Assembly (NCBI GenBank): GCA_013398175.1
Contig: VZRZ01001998.1
Location: forward strand, 1,424,811-1,488,810
DNA length: 64,000 bases
Direction: 5' to 3'
Source: Climacteris rufus
Taxonomy: Eukaryota; Chordata; Aves; Passeriformes; Climacteridae
This document shows, piece by piece, positions 1 to 12,690 of the stretch. How positions within the stretch are numbered: the first letter of the stretch is position 1; each line of letters starts with the position of its first letter. Position numbers and translations under genes: made by a program. A model generated the notes under the pieces. That model was not told the origin of the DNA, did not search any database, and was given only the letters and a program-made list of their open reading frames with translations.

Positions 1-2935
1 GAACTACTATGCAAGTGATATTCATTTTTCGTAGTTTGGAAAGAAGCACTGAGCAAGAGAAAGTTATGGAAGCAAAACACGCAATTAACCCCAGTGAAGA
101 GGGGAAGTGGCAATAATTTTAGTTTTGTAGGTAGCTGCCATTGAAGTCAGTGTGAAAATTTAAGGGCCTATCTGTATTATTGGATGAAGGTGACCCCCGT
201 TTCTGCTGTATTAACCTCAAACCTGAAAGTGTGGCAAAACAATGAAAAGTGTTTTATAACTGGAACTCCATTCCTTACCTTCCCACTCCAAAGAATATTC
301 ATTTTAACTGGTTGACTTTTTTTTCCAAAGTCAATGTGTTTCTCTCAGAATACTTCATATTTTAAAGTTAGTCAAATATGTAAATGTTTGAAATATTGTC
401 TAAAAATATTTGAGAAATTGAGTGCAACCTTTCAGTTTCTCAGATATTTTCCCTCAGAGTTACCAGTTCATACAAAAATCACTTTATTGGAAAGTTCCTA
501 TTAGTTTTAGTAAAAAAATTTGGCATCCTGCTCAATCTGTTAAGAAATGCATAGCTTGGATCATCATCTCTCCTGATGTGAAGATTCTCCACGTAGTTCC
601 TAATCTTTGTTATTTTCTAGTAAGCTCTGCAATGGATAATTGAAGTGGAAGTACAATGTCGTGACTAGTGTTTGCTTGTGTTTACAGAACTTTAAATCGT
701 CTTTTCCCAAGAAAAGATTTTTAATTCTGTCATTTAGTTAGTTTGTATCTGTGTTTGTATGCACATGTGTAATAGTAGTAGAAATAGCAGTAGGTATAAC
801 AATATATGTCTTAGAATTTGCAAATATTTTCCTGTTTATACTCTGCCATTTACAAGATCAGATGTTTTAATGTCTAATTCAGAGATAATTCCACAATCCT
901 GACCAATTTTGTTATTGGCTTGGTACAAAAGCTAATGCTTCTATTCCTTGTATGCCTCACCAGCCACAAGAAGATGATGTTTGTGTTTGCAATGCTTGTG
1001 AGCAATTTAATTAAACATTCTGAAGTCTTTGCTTTGAATTTTTTGCCCCCTTTTTCTTTCCCCCTCCCTTGCCTTTTTTAACTCCCTAGGCAGATTGCTG
1101 AAATAGCCAGGTTTGATGAAATACCTAACAGTGATGGTGTCATAGTCCCATGATCCCAGGTGGAATGTTCTATAAGGGGGAGACCCAGAAGCACTTCCTG
1201 ACTGCTGTGTCCCTTCTAGGCTGGGGGCTCCCAACACTTTCTGAGTAGGAGAGGGAAACACCAGAGAAAACACTGTGAACTTCAAAACCAATTTGAAGTT
1301 TAAGGGCCATCAAAGTGGCCTCAAGATACTTCAGGAAAGATGTTTTTTCTGACTGTAGATAGAAAATGCCACACAGCATCTTAAGTAATGTGGTAAAAAA
1401 TTAGAGCCTTTGATTGGGCTGGTTTTGAAGATCTTTGTTCCTCATTGTCATTTGGTTTAATTGTGACCTTTTGCCCTAAAACCTGTACAAGTGAAAGATA
1501 AGCCACTGTTCTGTCAGGAGCTATATAGCCTTGTACATAACAAGAAATCCAATATCATTCATGTCAGTATAATGTGGAAAGGCAGTGATTTCTGTATGAT
1601 TAAGTGTCACAGATAGGTTTGTGGAGTTCTTGATATCATGAAACTCTCAGCTTAATATTTTACACAATTTTGGGCTCTGCTATTAATTAGTGCAATTATT
1701 TCTAGTTAATGTCTGTTGAAGATTGCTTCCATTATTTTAACTTTTAGTTGGTAAGAAATTTCTTAATTAATTATTTTACTGGGATTTTTAATTGCTTTAA
1801 TTATTGTGATTTTAATAAGGAATTGGCAACAGGATTAAAGACAATTAATATATGAGAGATGGATGTCACAGTGATCAGTATGCAAGAAGTACCTGGGCAG
1901 ATAAAGAGAGTCTAGTCACACTTAGGCCTCACTTTGCATAAACAGATAGCAAACATGAGAAATCTTACAGGAAGTTTGCTGAGGCAAGACATTATTCCTT
2001 GCCAAGAAACACCACTGATCTATTATAATTACAATACAAAGCTTGGTTATGTCACGTTGTGGGACATACTTTATCATCATCCTAGTCGTTACTATTAATG
2101 TGTGTCTGAATGCAACATAAAATATAAAGCTTTAGCTCTACCTGGTTTTGACCAGATACCATTTTTTGCACAGTATAAATGAATTTTGTATTACTGTTGC
2201 ATCTGTGCTCAACACTCCCAAACAGACAGTCAGTAACAACAAAGCTGCTTGGCTTCCTTTTTACTTTAACAAACAGTGCAGTGTTTCCTTCTGCCACCTT
2301 TATGCTGTGAAGACCTTCCCCTGAGTTTTGGGAGAAAAGGATTTTTATTCCAGTAATTGGGTAGTCTATGACAACTTGTTATAATTTCTTTATTAATAAT
2401 GTTTCTTAATATGGAAAAATGACAACTTTGTATATTTGAATTCAGCTGCCCTGACAAAGCTAATTGCTCTTTGAGATGCCATCCTGGGATGTGCTGGGAG
2501 TGTGAAAAAGAACAACTGCTGACTTCAGTAACTTATTTTCCCAGCAATTTAACATTTTTCACATAATTAGCTCTGGTGTTCTTCTTAGATTAACAGATCT
2601 ACTAATAACATTGTGCTTTAAAAGCTGCAAACTGAGCAGAACATAACGTAAAGCATATTCAAGGGGTACCAGCTCATTATGCTGACAGGTTTGGTAAGTA
2701 CAACATAGTTAACCTTTAACCTTCACAAATGCTTAAATACATTTCAAATACCGTTTTGATCATATATATTGTAAGCTATAGATTTTTTTGTTTACTTGAA
2801 TAATAGGGTAATTTCCTGAAATTAGGCTATTATTTTGATTGCAGTCAGATTATTTCTAAAGAGAAATTATAATTTGTCTGTGTCTTCCACTTCATTGACT
2901 CAAACCTAACTTGAGAAAGGCACTATAAGTATACA
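1..2935. other. AT-rich unique DNA, no gene recognised
   Basis: This stretch is AT-rich with no repeat family, exon or RNA gene that I can name. Short open frames exist on both strands, but their translations are rich in Phe, Leu, Tyr, Ser and Cys, as expected from chance frames. A donor-like GGTAAGTA occurs at 2693, and a good acceptor-like pyrimidine tract ending TTCTTCTTAG lies about 110 bases before it. All three frames between them contain stops, so at most this could be a non-coding RNA exon. Confidence 0.6.
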
Positions 2936-2937
2936 AA

Positions 2938-3066
2938 TACACACACACAAAATATAGATATAGATATAGATAGATGTAGATGTGTGTTTTAGATATATGT
3001 GTGTATATATATAGACAGATATGGATTTGTGTTTGGTTGTTTTTTTTTTGGTTTTTCTTTTTTTTA
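2938..3066. repeat. Compound microsatellite (AC / GATA / TG / TA) followed by T-rich tract
   Basis: The tract begins with a short CA run, passes into ATAGAT and GATA-like units, then TG and TA dinucleotides, and ends about 3041-3066 in two runs of T split by GG and C. It is interrupted throughout, which suggests an old tract that is decaying rather than expanding. No coding or repeat-family context is visible. Confidence 0.85.
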
Positions 3067-4151
3067 ATTAATACAAATAATCTTTGAATGTTTCCTGGCT
3101 GACAGACAAGGGTACAGCTAAGATACCCAGAGCCGAGACCTGCAAGTCAGGTCAGTAAAGAGCCCAGCAACTTTCTGCTTGGAATGACAAAAATTGTAAA
3201 GCTAGGGCTTTATACCCCTTTTCAGTTTTTCTGGTGTAACTTTCAAAATCCTCAAGAATTACAATGTATTATGCAGGGAAATGCATAGATTAATAATATC
3301 TTCCAAAGCCCTCGCAATCCTTGCAGAGCCTGCTGGAGCTGCAAGGGGAGATTCATGGGAAAATCTACTGCAAAATGAAGTGAGTGAAACTATTCTGAAC
3401 ATGACTAAGCAGATTTTAGAAATAATAAGTATCAGATGATTTGATCAGTTAGAAGGTAAAACAATCAGAAAAGCAGGAGGGTTAATAGCAAAATTAGCAT
3501 AGACCTGGAGATGCCAGAGAAGGGATCTATATTCAAAAGGATGTGTCAAGAACTAGATTTTGTTATAAATATTTTAAAATTTCTGTCTGCAAGTCTTAAC
3601 CAATTTTCATTGGTGGAAATCTGGATTTTGAAATAATACAAGCATGGCTAGCAAATCCCACGGGTTTAAGGGCATGTTTACATAGATTATAAAATTCTAA
3701 TTTTATCAACAAAATGGAAAATGTAATATAAACCAGTATGAACGGTTATTTACCTTGAAGGAGATGGGCTGGAGCAGACCACAGACCTTATTAGCCTTAA
3801 TTATAAGCCCTTGGGGTGCCCTAAATTCTTAGTCCATTAAGTATAAAATGCTAATCTGCAGGGGCTGTAGACTCATCATGTGAAAAATTATTTGGAAATG
3901 CAAATGGGAATTAAAAGAGAAACATTAATCCATGTCTGGTTAATTCTTCACTGCTTCTTTTCAATGGATATCTACTCCCTGATGTCTAACACCAGAAGCT
4001 TGCCTACTCGAAGTCTGTGAGCCTGTTGTTGGGGTGCTCTGAGTGGTCAGATGGAGATGAATCTCCAGATCATTTGTTACAAGAAATATAAATGGCAGCA
4101 TCTCGGTGAACTTTTACCCTGATTAGAGCAGCAGAGGACTTTCAAATAATT

Positions 4152-4400
4152 TAGAATCATAAAATGATTTGAGTTGGAGGAGAACTTAAATTATCATCTG
4201 TTTCCAGCCCTCCCTGCAGAGACACCTTCCACTAGACCAGGTTGCTCAGGGCACTGTCCAGACTGGTCTTGGATACTTCTAGACATGGGGAGTCCACAAT
4301 TCTCTGGGTAATTTCTCTGCTTTACAGAACACAATTTGTTCTCTGTTTATCCTTCCGACCTACTTGTGTCTCTGCCTGTTTAAAATACTACCTGGCTGTA
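4152..4400 (-). mobile_element. CR1 LINE 3'-end fragment, diverged
   Basis: Reading left to right this is the complement of a CR1 3' end. TAGAATCAT marks the terminal octamer region, followed by a degraded form of the GGTTGGAAGGGACC block, then GACACCTTCCACTAGACCAG and GTTGCTCAGGGCACTGTCCA, which track the avian CR1 3' region. Similarity fades after about 4320, and a looser match may continue to about 4400. The element is far shorter than a full-length CR1 (about 4.5 kb), as is usual for 5'-truncated copies. Substitutions are many, so it is older than the copies at 25.4 and 60.4 kb. No coding part of the reverse transcriptase is present. Confidence 0.8.
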
Positions 4401-6120
4401 TTTTGCAATTCTTCAAAAAGTAGCTCATTTGCAATGATCATTTTCCAATTACATATTGTGCTTCCTCAGTGTGTTCTGTTATAGTTTGTTTGTTCAAGTA
4501 ATGTAAACTCAAAATTTGACATGAAAATGAACTACAAACAGGAACAAAACAGCACCAGAGAGCATTCTCATATTAAAGAACAGAAGTGTTGAAAAATCTT
4601 TAGTCTATTTTTAATCCCAAGGTTTCTATGAAATGAATCCTACTTACTTCTGGATACTTCCCATATGAGAACTTCTGAGATTGACTACTGTCAGGGGCTA
4701 TTAGCTCTTAGTTTATGGAAAATGGCTCTGTTTATTGGTATAAATGGATTTCAAGGTTTCTAGATAGGAAAATGTGCAAAAGGACTATGTATCTTCACTG
4801 GTACTGACCTTACTTTGATAAAGGGTTTGAAAAACTGTTTGAAAAATGCTGGTTGTCTTTTTGTTTCATTTCTGTTGTCTTTTTTTGCTAAAGTGTCTTC
4901 AATAAGCAGGGTTTCTGGATAATAAATTTTGATGATTTGATATTCCTCTGTTAAGGTGAGAAAGAAAAAAGGTCTGCACTGGAATTAAATTGTAGTTCTT
5001 ATGGACCTCACAAGCTATGATTTCCTTGGCAATTGGTTACTCTGGCATAACTAATAAAAAAAAATAAACCAGGAATTGTGAATAGGAAGAATAAATTTTA
5101 TGTGAAAATAGACTGTATTGTCAGAGTTTTACAGCTGGAGAATGTGTGTAATTATTCAGCTGATATTTCTTTCTTTGAGAAAGTGAGATAGAAAAATAGG
5201 ACCTATAACTTTACAGAAAATCTTTTCCAGCTGAAGACAGTACAGTTCATACTACATTAGGAAGGACAGGAAAATTGCATTAAATAACACAATAGTTTAA
5301 TGATGTTATAATGTGAGATTTTCTGCAAATATTTGCACATTATGATAACTTTAGGTGTTTTTGTTAGATTGTTCTCTGTTACCAAACAAATCCATCTATG
5401 AGGATACATATGTTTGTTTTAACGAGATTTATGAGACAAGATGACTGATATTCACCTCTTTCTTTTATTTTATATTTTTTTTTACCTCAGACAAAAGCGT
5501 ACAAGGATGCTTATTTAGGCCCATGCTACATGAAATCAGTTTACCTGTGCTGTAGATCTCATTATGAGTTTACTAAATGTGAGAATTGCTTTCGTTTCTC
5601 AACCACTGGATTTATTCTGCCTATTTGGATATATATCTGATAATGATTTGGCCCAGATTATTGGATTATTTCTTATCCTGTGAGTCAAACCTGTGTTTAT
5701 TACTGTTTTAAAAGCTTCTTTAAGATTACTATTACACTTGAATTTTGAAAAAGAATTGTACGAGAGACAAATTTGTATTTCTTACTTTCACCAGCAGTCT
5801 GTTGCAAAGACCATTTCATTATTTTTCTTCAGCACCACAATTATCACCTTCAAAGAGTTTTCCTAAAATTTGCTTCTAAAACAACCTTTCTGTTGAAATC
5901 AAAATTAGCATTGAAACAATGAGAGTGAGTTAATGCTTAAGTTGCCTTGATTCTCCTTTAATAAAGATGTTTACTTTTTACCTATTTTAACTTTTCAATT
6001 CACATCGTATTTTTCATATTGTAGCCACTTCCTACACAGTGCCAATCATGTCTATCAGCTTATACTTGTTCTCCCTTACTGTTTTACTTAGAGCTAAGTT
6101 GTGACTTAGCCTGATCCTGA
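4401..6120. other. AT-rich unique DNA between CR1 fragments
   Basis: I see no exon, RNA gene or repeat family here. The sequence is AT-rich with scattered short A and T runs, for example around 5056 and 5470. Small open frames have no coding character. Confidence 0.55.
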
Positions 6121-6175
6121 GTTGAACCAGATGATTTTCGGGGTCCCTCCAATGATTAATCCTGAGATTTGTGAT
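6121..6175 (+). mobile_element. Very short CR1 3'-end remnant, sense orientation
   Basis: The bases GTTGAACCAGATGATTTTCG followed by GGGTCCCTCC follow the sense CR1 3' end (the usual form is close to GTTGGACTAGATGATCTTTA then GGTCCCTTCC). The tail, with CCTGAGATTTGTGAT, is a decayed version of the terminal ATTCTATGAT repeats. Only about 55 bases remain, so the copy is either extremely truncated or eroded. The opposite orientation to the 4.2-kb fragment makes it a separate insertion. Confidence 0.65.
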
Positions 6176-6315
6176 CCAGTCTGTAGCTTGTTTGAGCAGG
6201 AAATTGCTGCTCCAGATTCATGTAGCTTGGTTGTGTTGGCAGCCAGAGTTCAAGGCCTGACCATTTCTGACCTAAATTCTGTATTTGCCTTTTGATTTGA
6301 ACAAAAAAATGTCTA

Positions 6316-6385
6316 GAACATAGGAATAGCCATAACAGCTGAGACCAAAGGTCTGCCTACCTCAAGCCCTGTTTTAGATGTACAA
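6316..6385. mobile_element. Ancient amniote repeat fragment (CR1-type, AGAACATAGGAATAGCCATA block)
   Basis: The bases AGAACATAGGAATAGCCATA, then GAGACCAAAGGTC, then a weaker CTA..CAAGCCCTGTTTT, resemble a repeat module common in turtle and crocodilian genomes and present as old relics in birds, which I recall as a CR1-related consensus of the type ACATAAGAATGGCCATACTG then GGTCAGACCAAAGGTCCATC. That attribution is from memory. The remnant is about 65-70 bases with indels. It lies 140 bases downstream of another CR1 remnant and is probably of independent and much older origin. Confidence 0.5.
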
Positions 6386-9300
6386 ATGGAAGAGAAGAAA
6401 GGAGGGCAAAGCACGTGCAAATATTCCTTCAAATGTTGTTCCAGTCTGAAATTATTTTCTGTTCAAAGATCCTGAGCTAGATGTTTTGGTTAGGGAATAT
6501 CTAAACGTGGATTTTCCTGCAATGATTTTGCCATCTTATTGACATATTTTGCCATTACATGATAAAATATATTCAAAGTAAAATAAAAGGATATGTTATC
6601 TTTTAAATCATCAGTCTTTAGATACCTATAATGCCAGTGGAGGTCTAGCTCTCCTCATATTAGGAAAATGCACAGAGGAAAGTAACTCAACGAAGTTGCT
6701 GTTTACCACTTCAAATGTTTAGCTGTATTTTATTTGTGGGCAAGAAAGTTACAGAAATGCCTTTAGCAGTCCACAGTTGAATTGGAAGGACTGCTCTGAC
6801 AATAAATTGAGATGAAAGGCCAGCTAAAGTGCTGTTTAGTGTCCTTGCTTTGGAGTATGACGACAGCCAGACTTATTTCTTCTCTCCTTTCTCAGATGGC
6901 CTCCAACTGTGTAAGGCCTCAGTTTTTGTGTTTTCTGAATTGCAACCAGATTTGGAAAGAATGGATGCCATTTCAGCATATTAGCTTAAAAATATCATTC
7001 TGAAGAGTCTAAAATATCCTTTCCCATAATCAGTGTTACAAACAAAATTTTGGTAATGCACTGAAAACACTTGGATCTCAAAGGTTATTTTTTCACTTTA
7101 GAAAAATCTTCCTTTACTACATTAAAATTTTAGAGAGCTAATTATTATTCTACTGTATGATATTCAAGATAATGTTTTTTTCTTTAGTGCAATTGGTTTC
7201 CATAAGACTTAAACTAATATCATGTGAGTTCTTGAATTAGAATATTTTGGTCTTCTGGGAATATTCTTTAGATCTGTTCTTCAGGGCAATAGAAATTGTG
7301 AGGAATTAATTAAGCATGAACTATGTACAGGCCACATGCTGGGAGTATCTGACTGGTGATACTAAATGAATTGCAATAATAATATAGTTTAGGACAGTTG
7401 ATAGAACTAGAGCCTTGAAATGTTTAGTGGAATAAAACTTTATATTGATATAACTTCTTAATTTTCTTAATAGTTCCATTGCCATCTACTTTATTCAGGC
7501 TTGTGTTTATTCATTTTGTCAGCACGTATATGCTCTAGTGAAGAAACTAATAAAAATATCTTGGTTTCAAACAATTTAAGCAGGAAAAAAAAGACAAAGA
7601 TTAGAACAGTAGAACTATTTAATCTCAAGATACTTAAAAGATTTTTTTAAGTATCTTAAAAAATTGTTCTTGACAATTGTATCAGTCTGTCATTGATGTT
7701 TGAGGTGAGAGAAACAGAATGAACATCTGCAGTCCTGTTGTCCTATCGAGTGAAACAGAAAGTTACTTAAATGTAACTCAGGTACAGTCCCAGCCAAAAT
7801 CTTGCAGTTGAAACACTACAGCCTGTTGTGCTCTTTTCTTAATCTGTTAAGTTTTCATTTTTCCCACTTGCAGTGCATTCAGTGGTAATTATCCATCACT
7901 TATTTTGTGTGCATTTGTGGACAGATGTTCATAATTTACAAAGTTTGCTGGTTGTTAGCACAAATGATTTTGTCATGGAAACATTTTTAGCTAAGCAGAC
8001 ACTGAGTCATTATGGTTCTTAAAGGCAATTACTTAAATAAGGAATTAGACTAAGAGTCACAGTACTTTCATTTCTCAATTATAATCAAAGTGAGGTGACT
8101 CAGTAGACGTTTTACTTTTTCTAGGAATAGTGACTGCAAAGTAAGTCATAGCTTCTATGTGACTGAAATAGTTGAGTTTTGGTCAATATTTTGAATTAAC
8201 AAGTGTTTATTACTATCTAAGAGCTGGTGTGGTAATTAATTATGTAAATAAAGGTTACATCAACAACAAAAGCCTGAGTAGAAGTGAGCAGAACATGCAA
8301 AATCTTTATACTGATTTGTCAATACATATTTTTGGATTTCACTGCTTCTGCATGGGTGGAAAGAATGAGGTAAAACCGAAATATTACTGGGACAGAAATT
8401 CTTGGATGAACTCAATGTGATTGCCATATTGTTGAAGGAGAACTTGCTTATTCTCAGCTGACGTAGCTGTGAATATGCCAGGACTTGGCTCTTGTCTTCT
8501 TCAGTTCATTACTCAGTGCAATCTGGTTACTGCTGTGAATTGTAGTTAATATTAGCATTTAATACAGACAACCAAGACAAACATGAAGACAAACATGACA
8601 AACGTGAAGAAGTAGTAAACTGATAAATTTGTTTGTTGTGCTTGCATTTCAAATCCGGCTCTATGATTTAAATGTACATTTTTGGTTTGGGGTTTTGGTA
8701 GGGATTTTTTTGGTGTTGTTTGTTTTTGTTCTTGTTGATGACATATTTTTAGGAAACTCTCAGGCACTTTTTAACAGGAAATACCCAGTGTTAGTATTTT
8801 ATTAATTTCTCTTAGAGGCAACTTGATTATATTTTTCATCAGAGAGCAGGGAACTCATTCCATTATAAGCAGCAAGATGTATTTTTCCGTCATACAATGG
8901 CCTGTTATCTCCTTAAATGTTTCTGTTTAATGATCATGAGTAAACTTTTACAAATCCCTGAGATGGAATAAATAGGATTTTTATTCAAATATGCGGAGAG
9001 CATTTTTGCGTCAAACTTGTTTAGGTTCATTTGAAAGGGAGCATTGTGATGCTATACTATGACTCTTCAGTATTTGTCCATGTCCATGTAATACTGCCTC
9101 TCTGCACAGTTTTTTTCTGTAAGGAGAGCAATACTTCTGTCTTGAATGATTCTTTATATACTGTGTTCAACTATTGGTATATGTCATGCTCTGTATCCCT
9201 GTATATGCAGTAGAGAATCTCTACAATAACCAATAACACATCTCTGTCAACTGTCTGTCTTAATTTCATTCAGAATGAAATTCACTTAGTCCTTGGAGTT

Positions 9301-10257
9301 TAACTTGGAGAACAGGAACTCCCAAAGTACCACATAAATCTTTTGAGGATAGATATACTGGTCAGATTAATAATTTCTTGCCATTTTCCTGAAGCATTTT
9401 TAGAGAAGTAAATATTGGACTAGAGAAAAAAAGTGAATTAAGAAAAAGACAGTGTGATGGTTCTCCATCAAAGTTTGAAGCTGATGTACCCATTAGAAAC
9501 GTTTTAACCAATAAATGTTGGCTTTAAATGTGGTTTTGCCTTTAAGAATTAAGAATCCTTGAGATGCCTTTGCTTTTAGAAGCTGTAATAATCCTCCAAA
9601 TGTGATTTGTACTTTAAAAGCTTATTTACAGAAGACAGACCACTGCTAATGACATTTGCATGGAAATTTCCCAAATGAATATTTATAAATACGAAATATG
9701 AATACAGTACAGTGTTGTCTATGTACTGGCACAAACATTTCTATACACAGATGTATGGTTTTTGTTGAACTCAGCATAACTGACAAATCTCTCAGGGAAA
9801 CACCGAACAGCTTGTTCCACATACAGATGTTCCTTTGGCATCTTATTATAAAGACTTGAAAACACTGTTTTACTGGCAATAAAGCAGCAATAATGTGTTA
9901 ATAGAATCGGAAAGAATAACTAAGTACTTCAAATGCCTGGAATAAAGGGATAATTGAAGTTTCTTTGGTTTAAGCTTCAGTAATTTCTTGCTTTATAATA
10001 ACTCAGGTGACTGTATATCTAATGAAATGCAGTAAAGAGCACGTTATTGATTGATAATTTAAACGTTTGCTTGTATCTATAATGTCTCTGTGATACACAA
10101 TTGTAATGCAAGAAACAAATCATTTAAATTATATCTCATTATGCTTAGTACAAGCAGTAACTCACTTGCTCAGAGATTTCTAAAACTTTGCAAAAATTTT
10201 GATGAGTATGTTGCAAACTAATCTCCCAAATAATTTGTACTCACACTTTTTTTTTTG
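6386..10257. other. AT-rich unique DNA with small inverted repeats
   Basis: No gene is recognisable. Two small perfect hairpins stand out: 13-base arms with a 5-base loop at 7627-7657, and 9-base arms with a 3-base loop at 9262-9282. Open frames of up to about 80 codons are present but have low-complexity, hydrophobic translations without splice context. Confidence 0.5.
7627..7657. repeat. Perfect 13-bp inverted repeat (hairpin)
   Basis: AAGATACTTAAAA at 7627-7639 is the exact reverse complement of TTTTAAGTATCTT at 7645-7657, leaving a five-base loop. It is too short for a microRNA precursor and lacks flanking terminal repeats of a recognisable DNA transposon. It could be a chance AT-rich palindrome or the core of a very old element. 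Confidence 0.85.
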
Positions 10258-10315
10258 TTAAAGAGTGATCATTGAAGATGTCAGGATTAAAGAGTGATCA
10301 TTGAAGATGTCAGGA
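10258..10315. repeat. Perfect 29-bp direct tandem duplication
   Basis: A 29-base unit beginning TTAAAGAGTGATCATTGAAG occurs twice head to tail with no mismatch (10258-10286 and 10287-10315), and the first three bases of a third copy follow. The unit sits directly after a run of T. Absence of any difference in a rapidly drifting AT-rich region implies a recent duplication, an allele-specific change or an assembly artefact. It lies in no visible gene. Confidence 0.95.
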
Positions 10316-12670
10316 TTATTTATTTCAAATGCTCTAAGCTCTACAGTTAGATTTTTGTTATAATTTTAAAAATAAGGTGTTTTTATTGTTCTGAGCATCA
10401 TAACCTTTATGGTTTGGCTCTTAAGCATTTCTCTGTAGTTGCAGGCCCCTCAAGTATTCCAAGGAAGGCAGGCAGTTTCCACCTTACTTCAGGAACTGAC
10501 AGATAGTGTTTAAAGAAAAGCTGTGAATGTGATATGAATAAGCAGCTTGATTTATAACATTAAGAACCAATTTTATGCCTCTAGATATTTTGGTAAGATA
10601 ATGGAACAGTGGAAGCTGTGAAGTTGTCTGGTCATGCTCTGACCATCAAACTGTAGGTAGCATCATCTCCATCAAAACTATGGAAGTTTGCATTTAATAT
10701 TTTATTGTAGGTATTAAATCTTATCCTGCTGCAGTATAAAGAAACATGGAATATGTTAATTATGGAGGTGATGTGGCCGGAGCTCCCTTGTCAGTGTTGT
10801 CTTTTGGAGGCTGTTCTGGTAGAAATGTGAGACAATACAGAGTCCTGTGTGCCCTGCCAACAGAACAGCCACATCCACTGTGAGGAGAAATCCCCTATCA
10901 GCCCAGCTTCTAGGAAGGTCTGGTTTTCCACTTTAGGAAAAAAAAAAAGAAGACAAATTATTTTGGCACTTCTGTGTGAGCTGCTGTCCTGCCATTCCCC
11001 CAGTCCCACAGAGCAGCAGTGGTGAGGGGCCCTGTCCTGCATGGGGGTCACGAGTCATGGGGGTACTGTGCCTGTGAGTGTTAAAGAGGTAATTACTGCC
11101 TTTTTGCTCACAGCTTCTGTTTCTGAATAGAGCAGAATATACATGAAAATCTTGGGAAAGAGCAACCATCAGTCTGTATAAGCAATGTTCTCAAGCTTTT
11201 AAGAGATTTTTAATTTCCTTTTCAACTTCGGCAATGTAAATAACAATCTGTGAATTGAGTCGATTTCATATCTTGACCATTGCAAATCACCTGGGCTTTT
11301 TAACTGAGAGGAGTGAAATACAGATGAAGAATCTGCTGAAAAAGATATCAATATACCTCGACTGTTACCTGTCTCCATAAAGATTTGTAACCAGTGGATT
11401 TTTCAAGGGTGAGCCTAATTTTCAAATGTCTGGAATTATAGCAAATAGATTCTTCCTGTGCTTTTTCATTAATTTTAAATTTGGAGACCAGTGTGTTAAG
11501 GAGGGTTAATAGAAAGAAGTTGTACTGAGACAGCAGAACTGTGGTCAGATATTGGGGATTCTTTCCAGTCATTCTGTCTGGCCAAGGCTTTGCCAAAATA
11601 CACTGACATAATAGCAATTGCAACTTTCTAAGGATAACACAAAGTTTAATCAATCTTAGCTGTTATGAATGATTGAGGAAGAATTTGAGAAGCTATAATA
11701 AAAACCCAATGGAAACAGAGTTCAGTGTTTTACTTGTGAAATGATTCTTTGCTGGAAAACTATTTCATATAATTGCCATGATATTTTCTGCCATGACAAG
11801 CGTGGAATAATTTGTCAAATGTCTGAAAAATAACAATATGAAGCCTTGTAGTTAAATTGTATGGATAAGATAATTGAGAAACATTTTTTTTCCTATAATT
11901 TGTTCTTCCATCATTTGGATGAAGAAGTATTTAGTTTTAAAATCAGCATTTCTTGGCAGACTTCACTTATTTTCCATTTTTTGAATCTTTTTTTCTAAAC
12001 ATTGGGTTCCTTAAAGTTGGTTTGTTTATAACTCTATACTTGATGAATTGTACTGTGAAGCATCATTTTGGGTTATTCTCATAATATAATGTTTTGAGAA
12101 GTTGGTAGAAAAAGGAATTGTTTTACTGAAGATAACAGACAACACATAATGAGACAGTTATCCTAGATGGGATTTACTGAAGGAGAAAAATCTTGTAAAT
12201 AAGAATTGATATTTCAAGCAATAAACTATAACATTTGGTAGTACACAAATAAAGCAATATTTAGGTGATCTTAACAGGGTATTTCAGCTATAAAGTTATA
12301 ATGAAGTTATATTTCAAGTTACAAACTGAGCTGGAGATGGAAGACTTAAATATTCCAATTTTCTCCAGTAGGAATAATTCTATTCTGCTTTTTCTTATTT
12401 CATAAAAGTTCTCTCACTCATCTGGTTTTCAGGAGGTGCCAGGACAATGTGGATTAGAGAGAGACAGGCTACACCTCAGTGTGAGTCTGAAAAATTAACC
12501 AGTACTGGATTTGTGTGTCAGAATCTACTTTGAATGGAAAGGTAATGTGAAGAGCAGGCTTGGTCAGCAGGCATTGCAGGTCAGTTCCTGATATGTGGAT
12601 TTAACAGTGGCTTCTGAAAAGAAAATGCATAATTGCTCTGTAAGGACTGCAGGAAAGCAGCTACACAGCT
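10316..12670. other. Unique DNA, no gene recognised
   Basis: A slightly GC-richer patch around 10790-11060 gives overlapping open frames in several phases on the minus strand. I see no splice context or protein family there. The rest is AT-rich and featureless to the eye. Confidence 0.5.
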
Positions 12671-12690
12671 GTAAATATATATATATTTAC
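12671..12690. repeat. 20-bp perfect palindrome around a TA repeat
   Basis: GTAAATATATATATATTTAC reads the same on both strands. It is built around a short TA dinucleotide tract, which makes a perfect palindrome easier to reach by chance. It could form a cruciform. Confidence 0.9.

Noticed and set aside
2577..2692. Acceptor/donor pair around an exon-sized segment (TTCTTCTTAG to GGTAAGTA)
   Set aside because: All three frames contain stops, so no coding exon; a non-coding RNA exon cannot be judged without transcript data.
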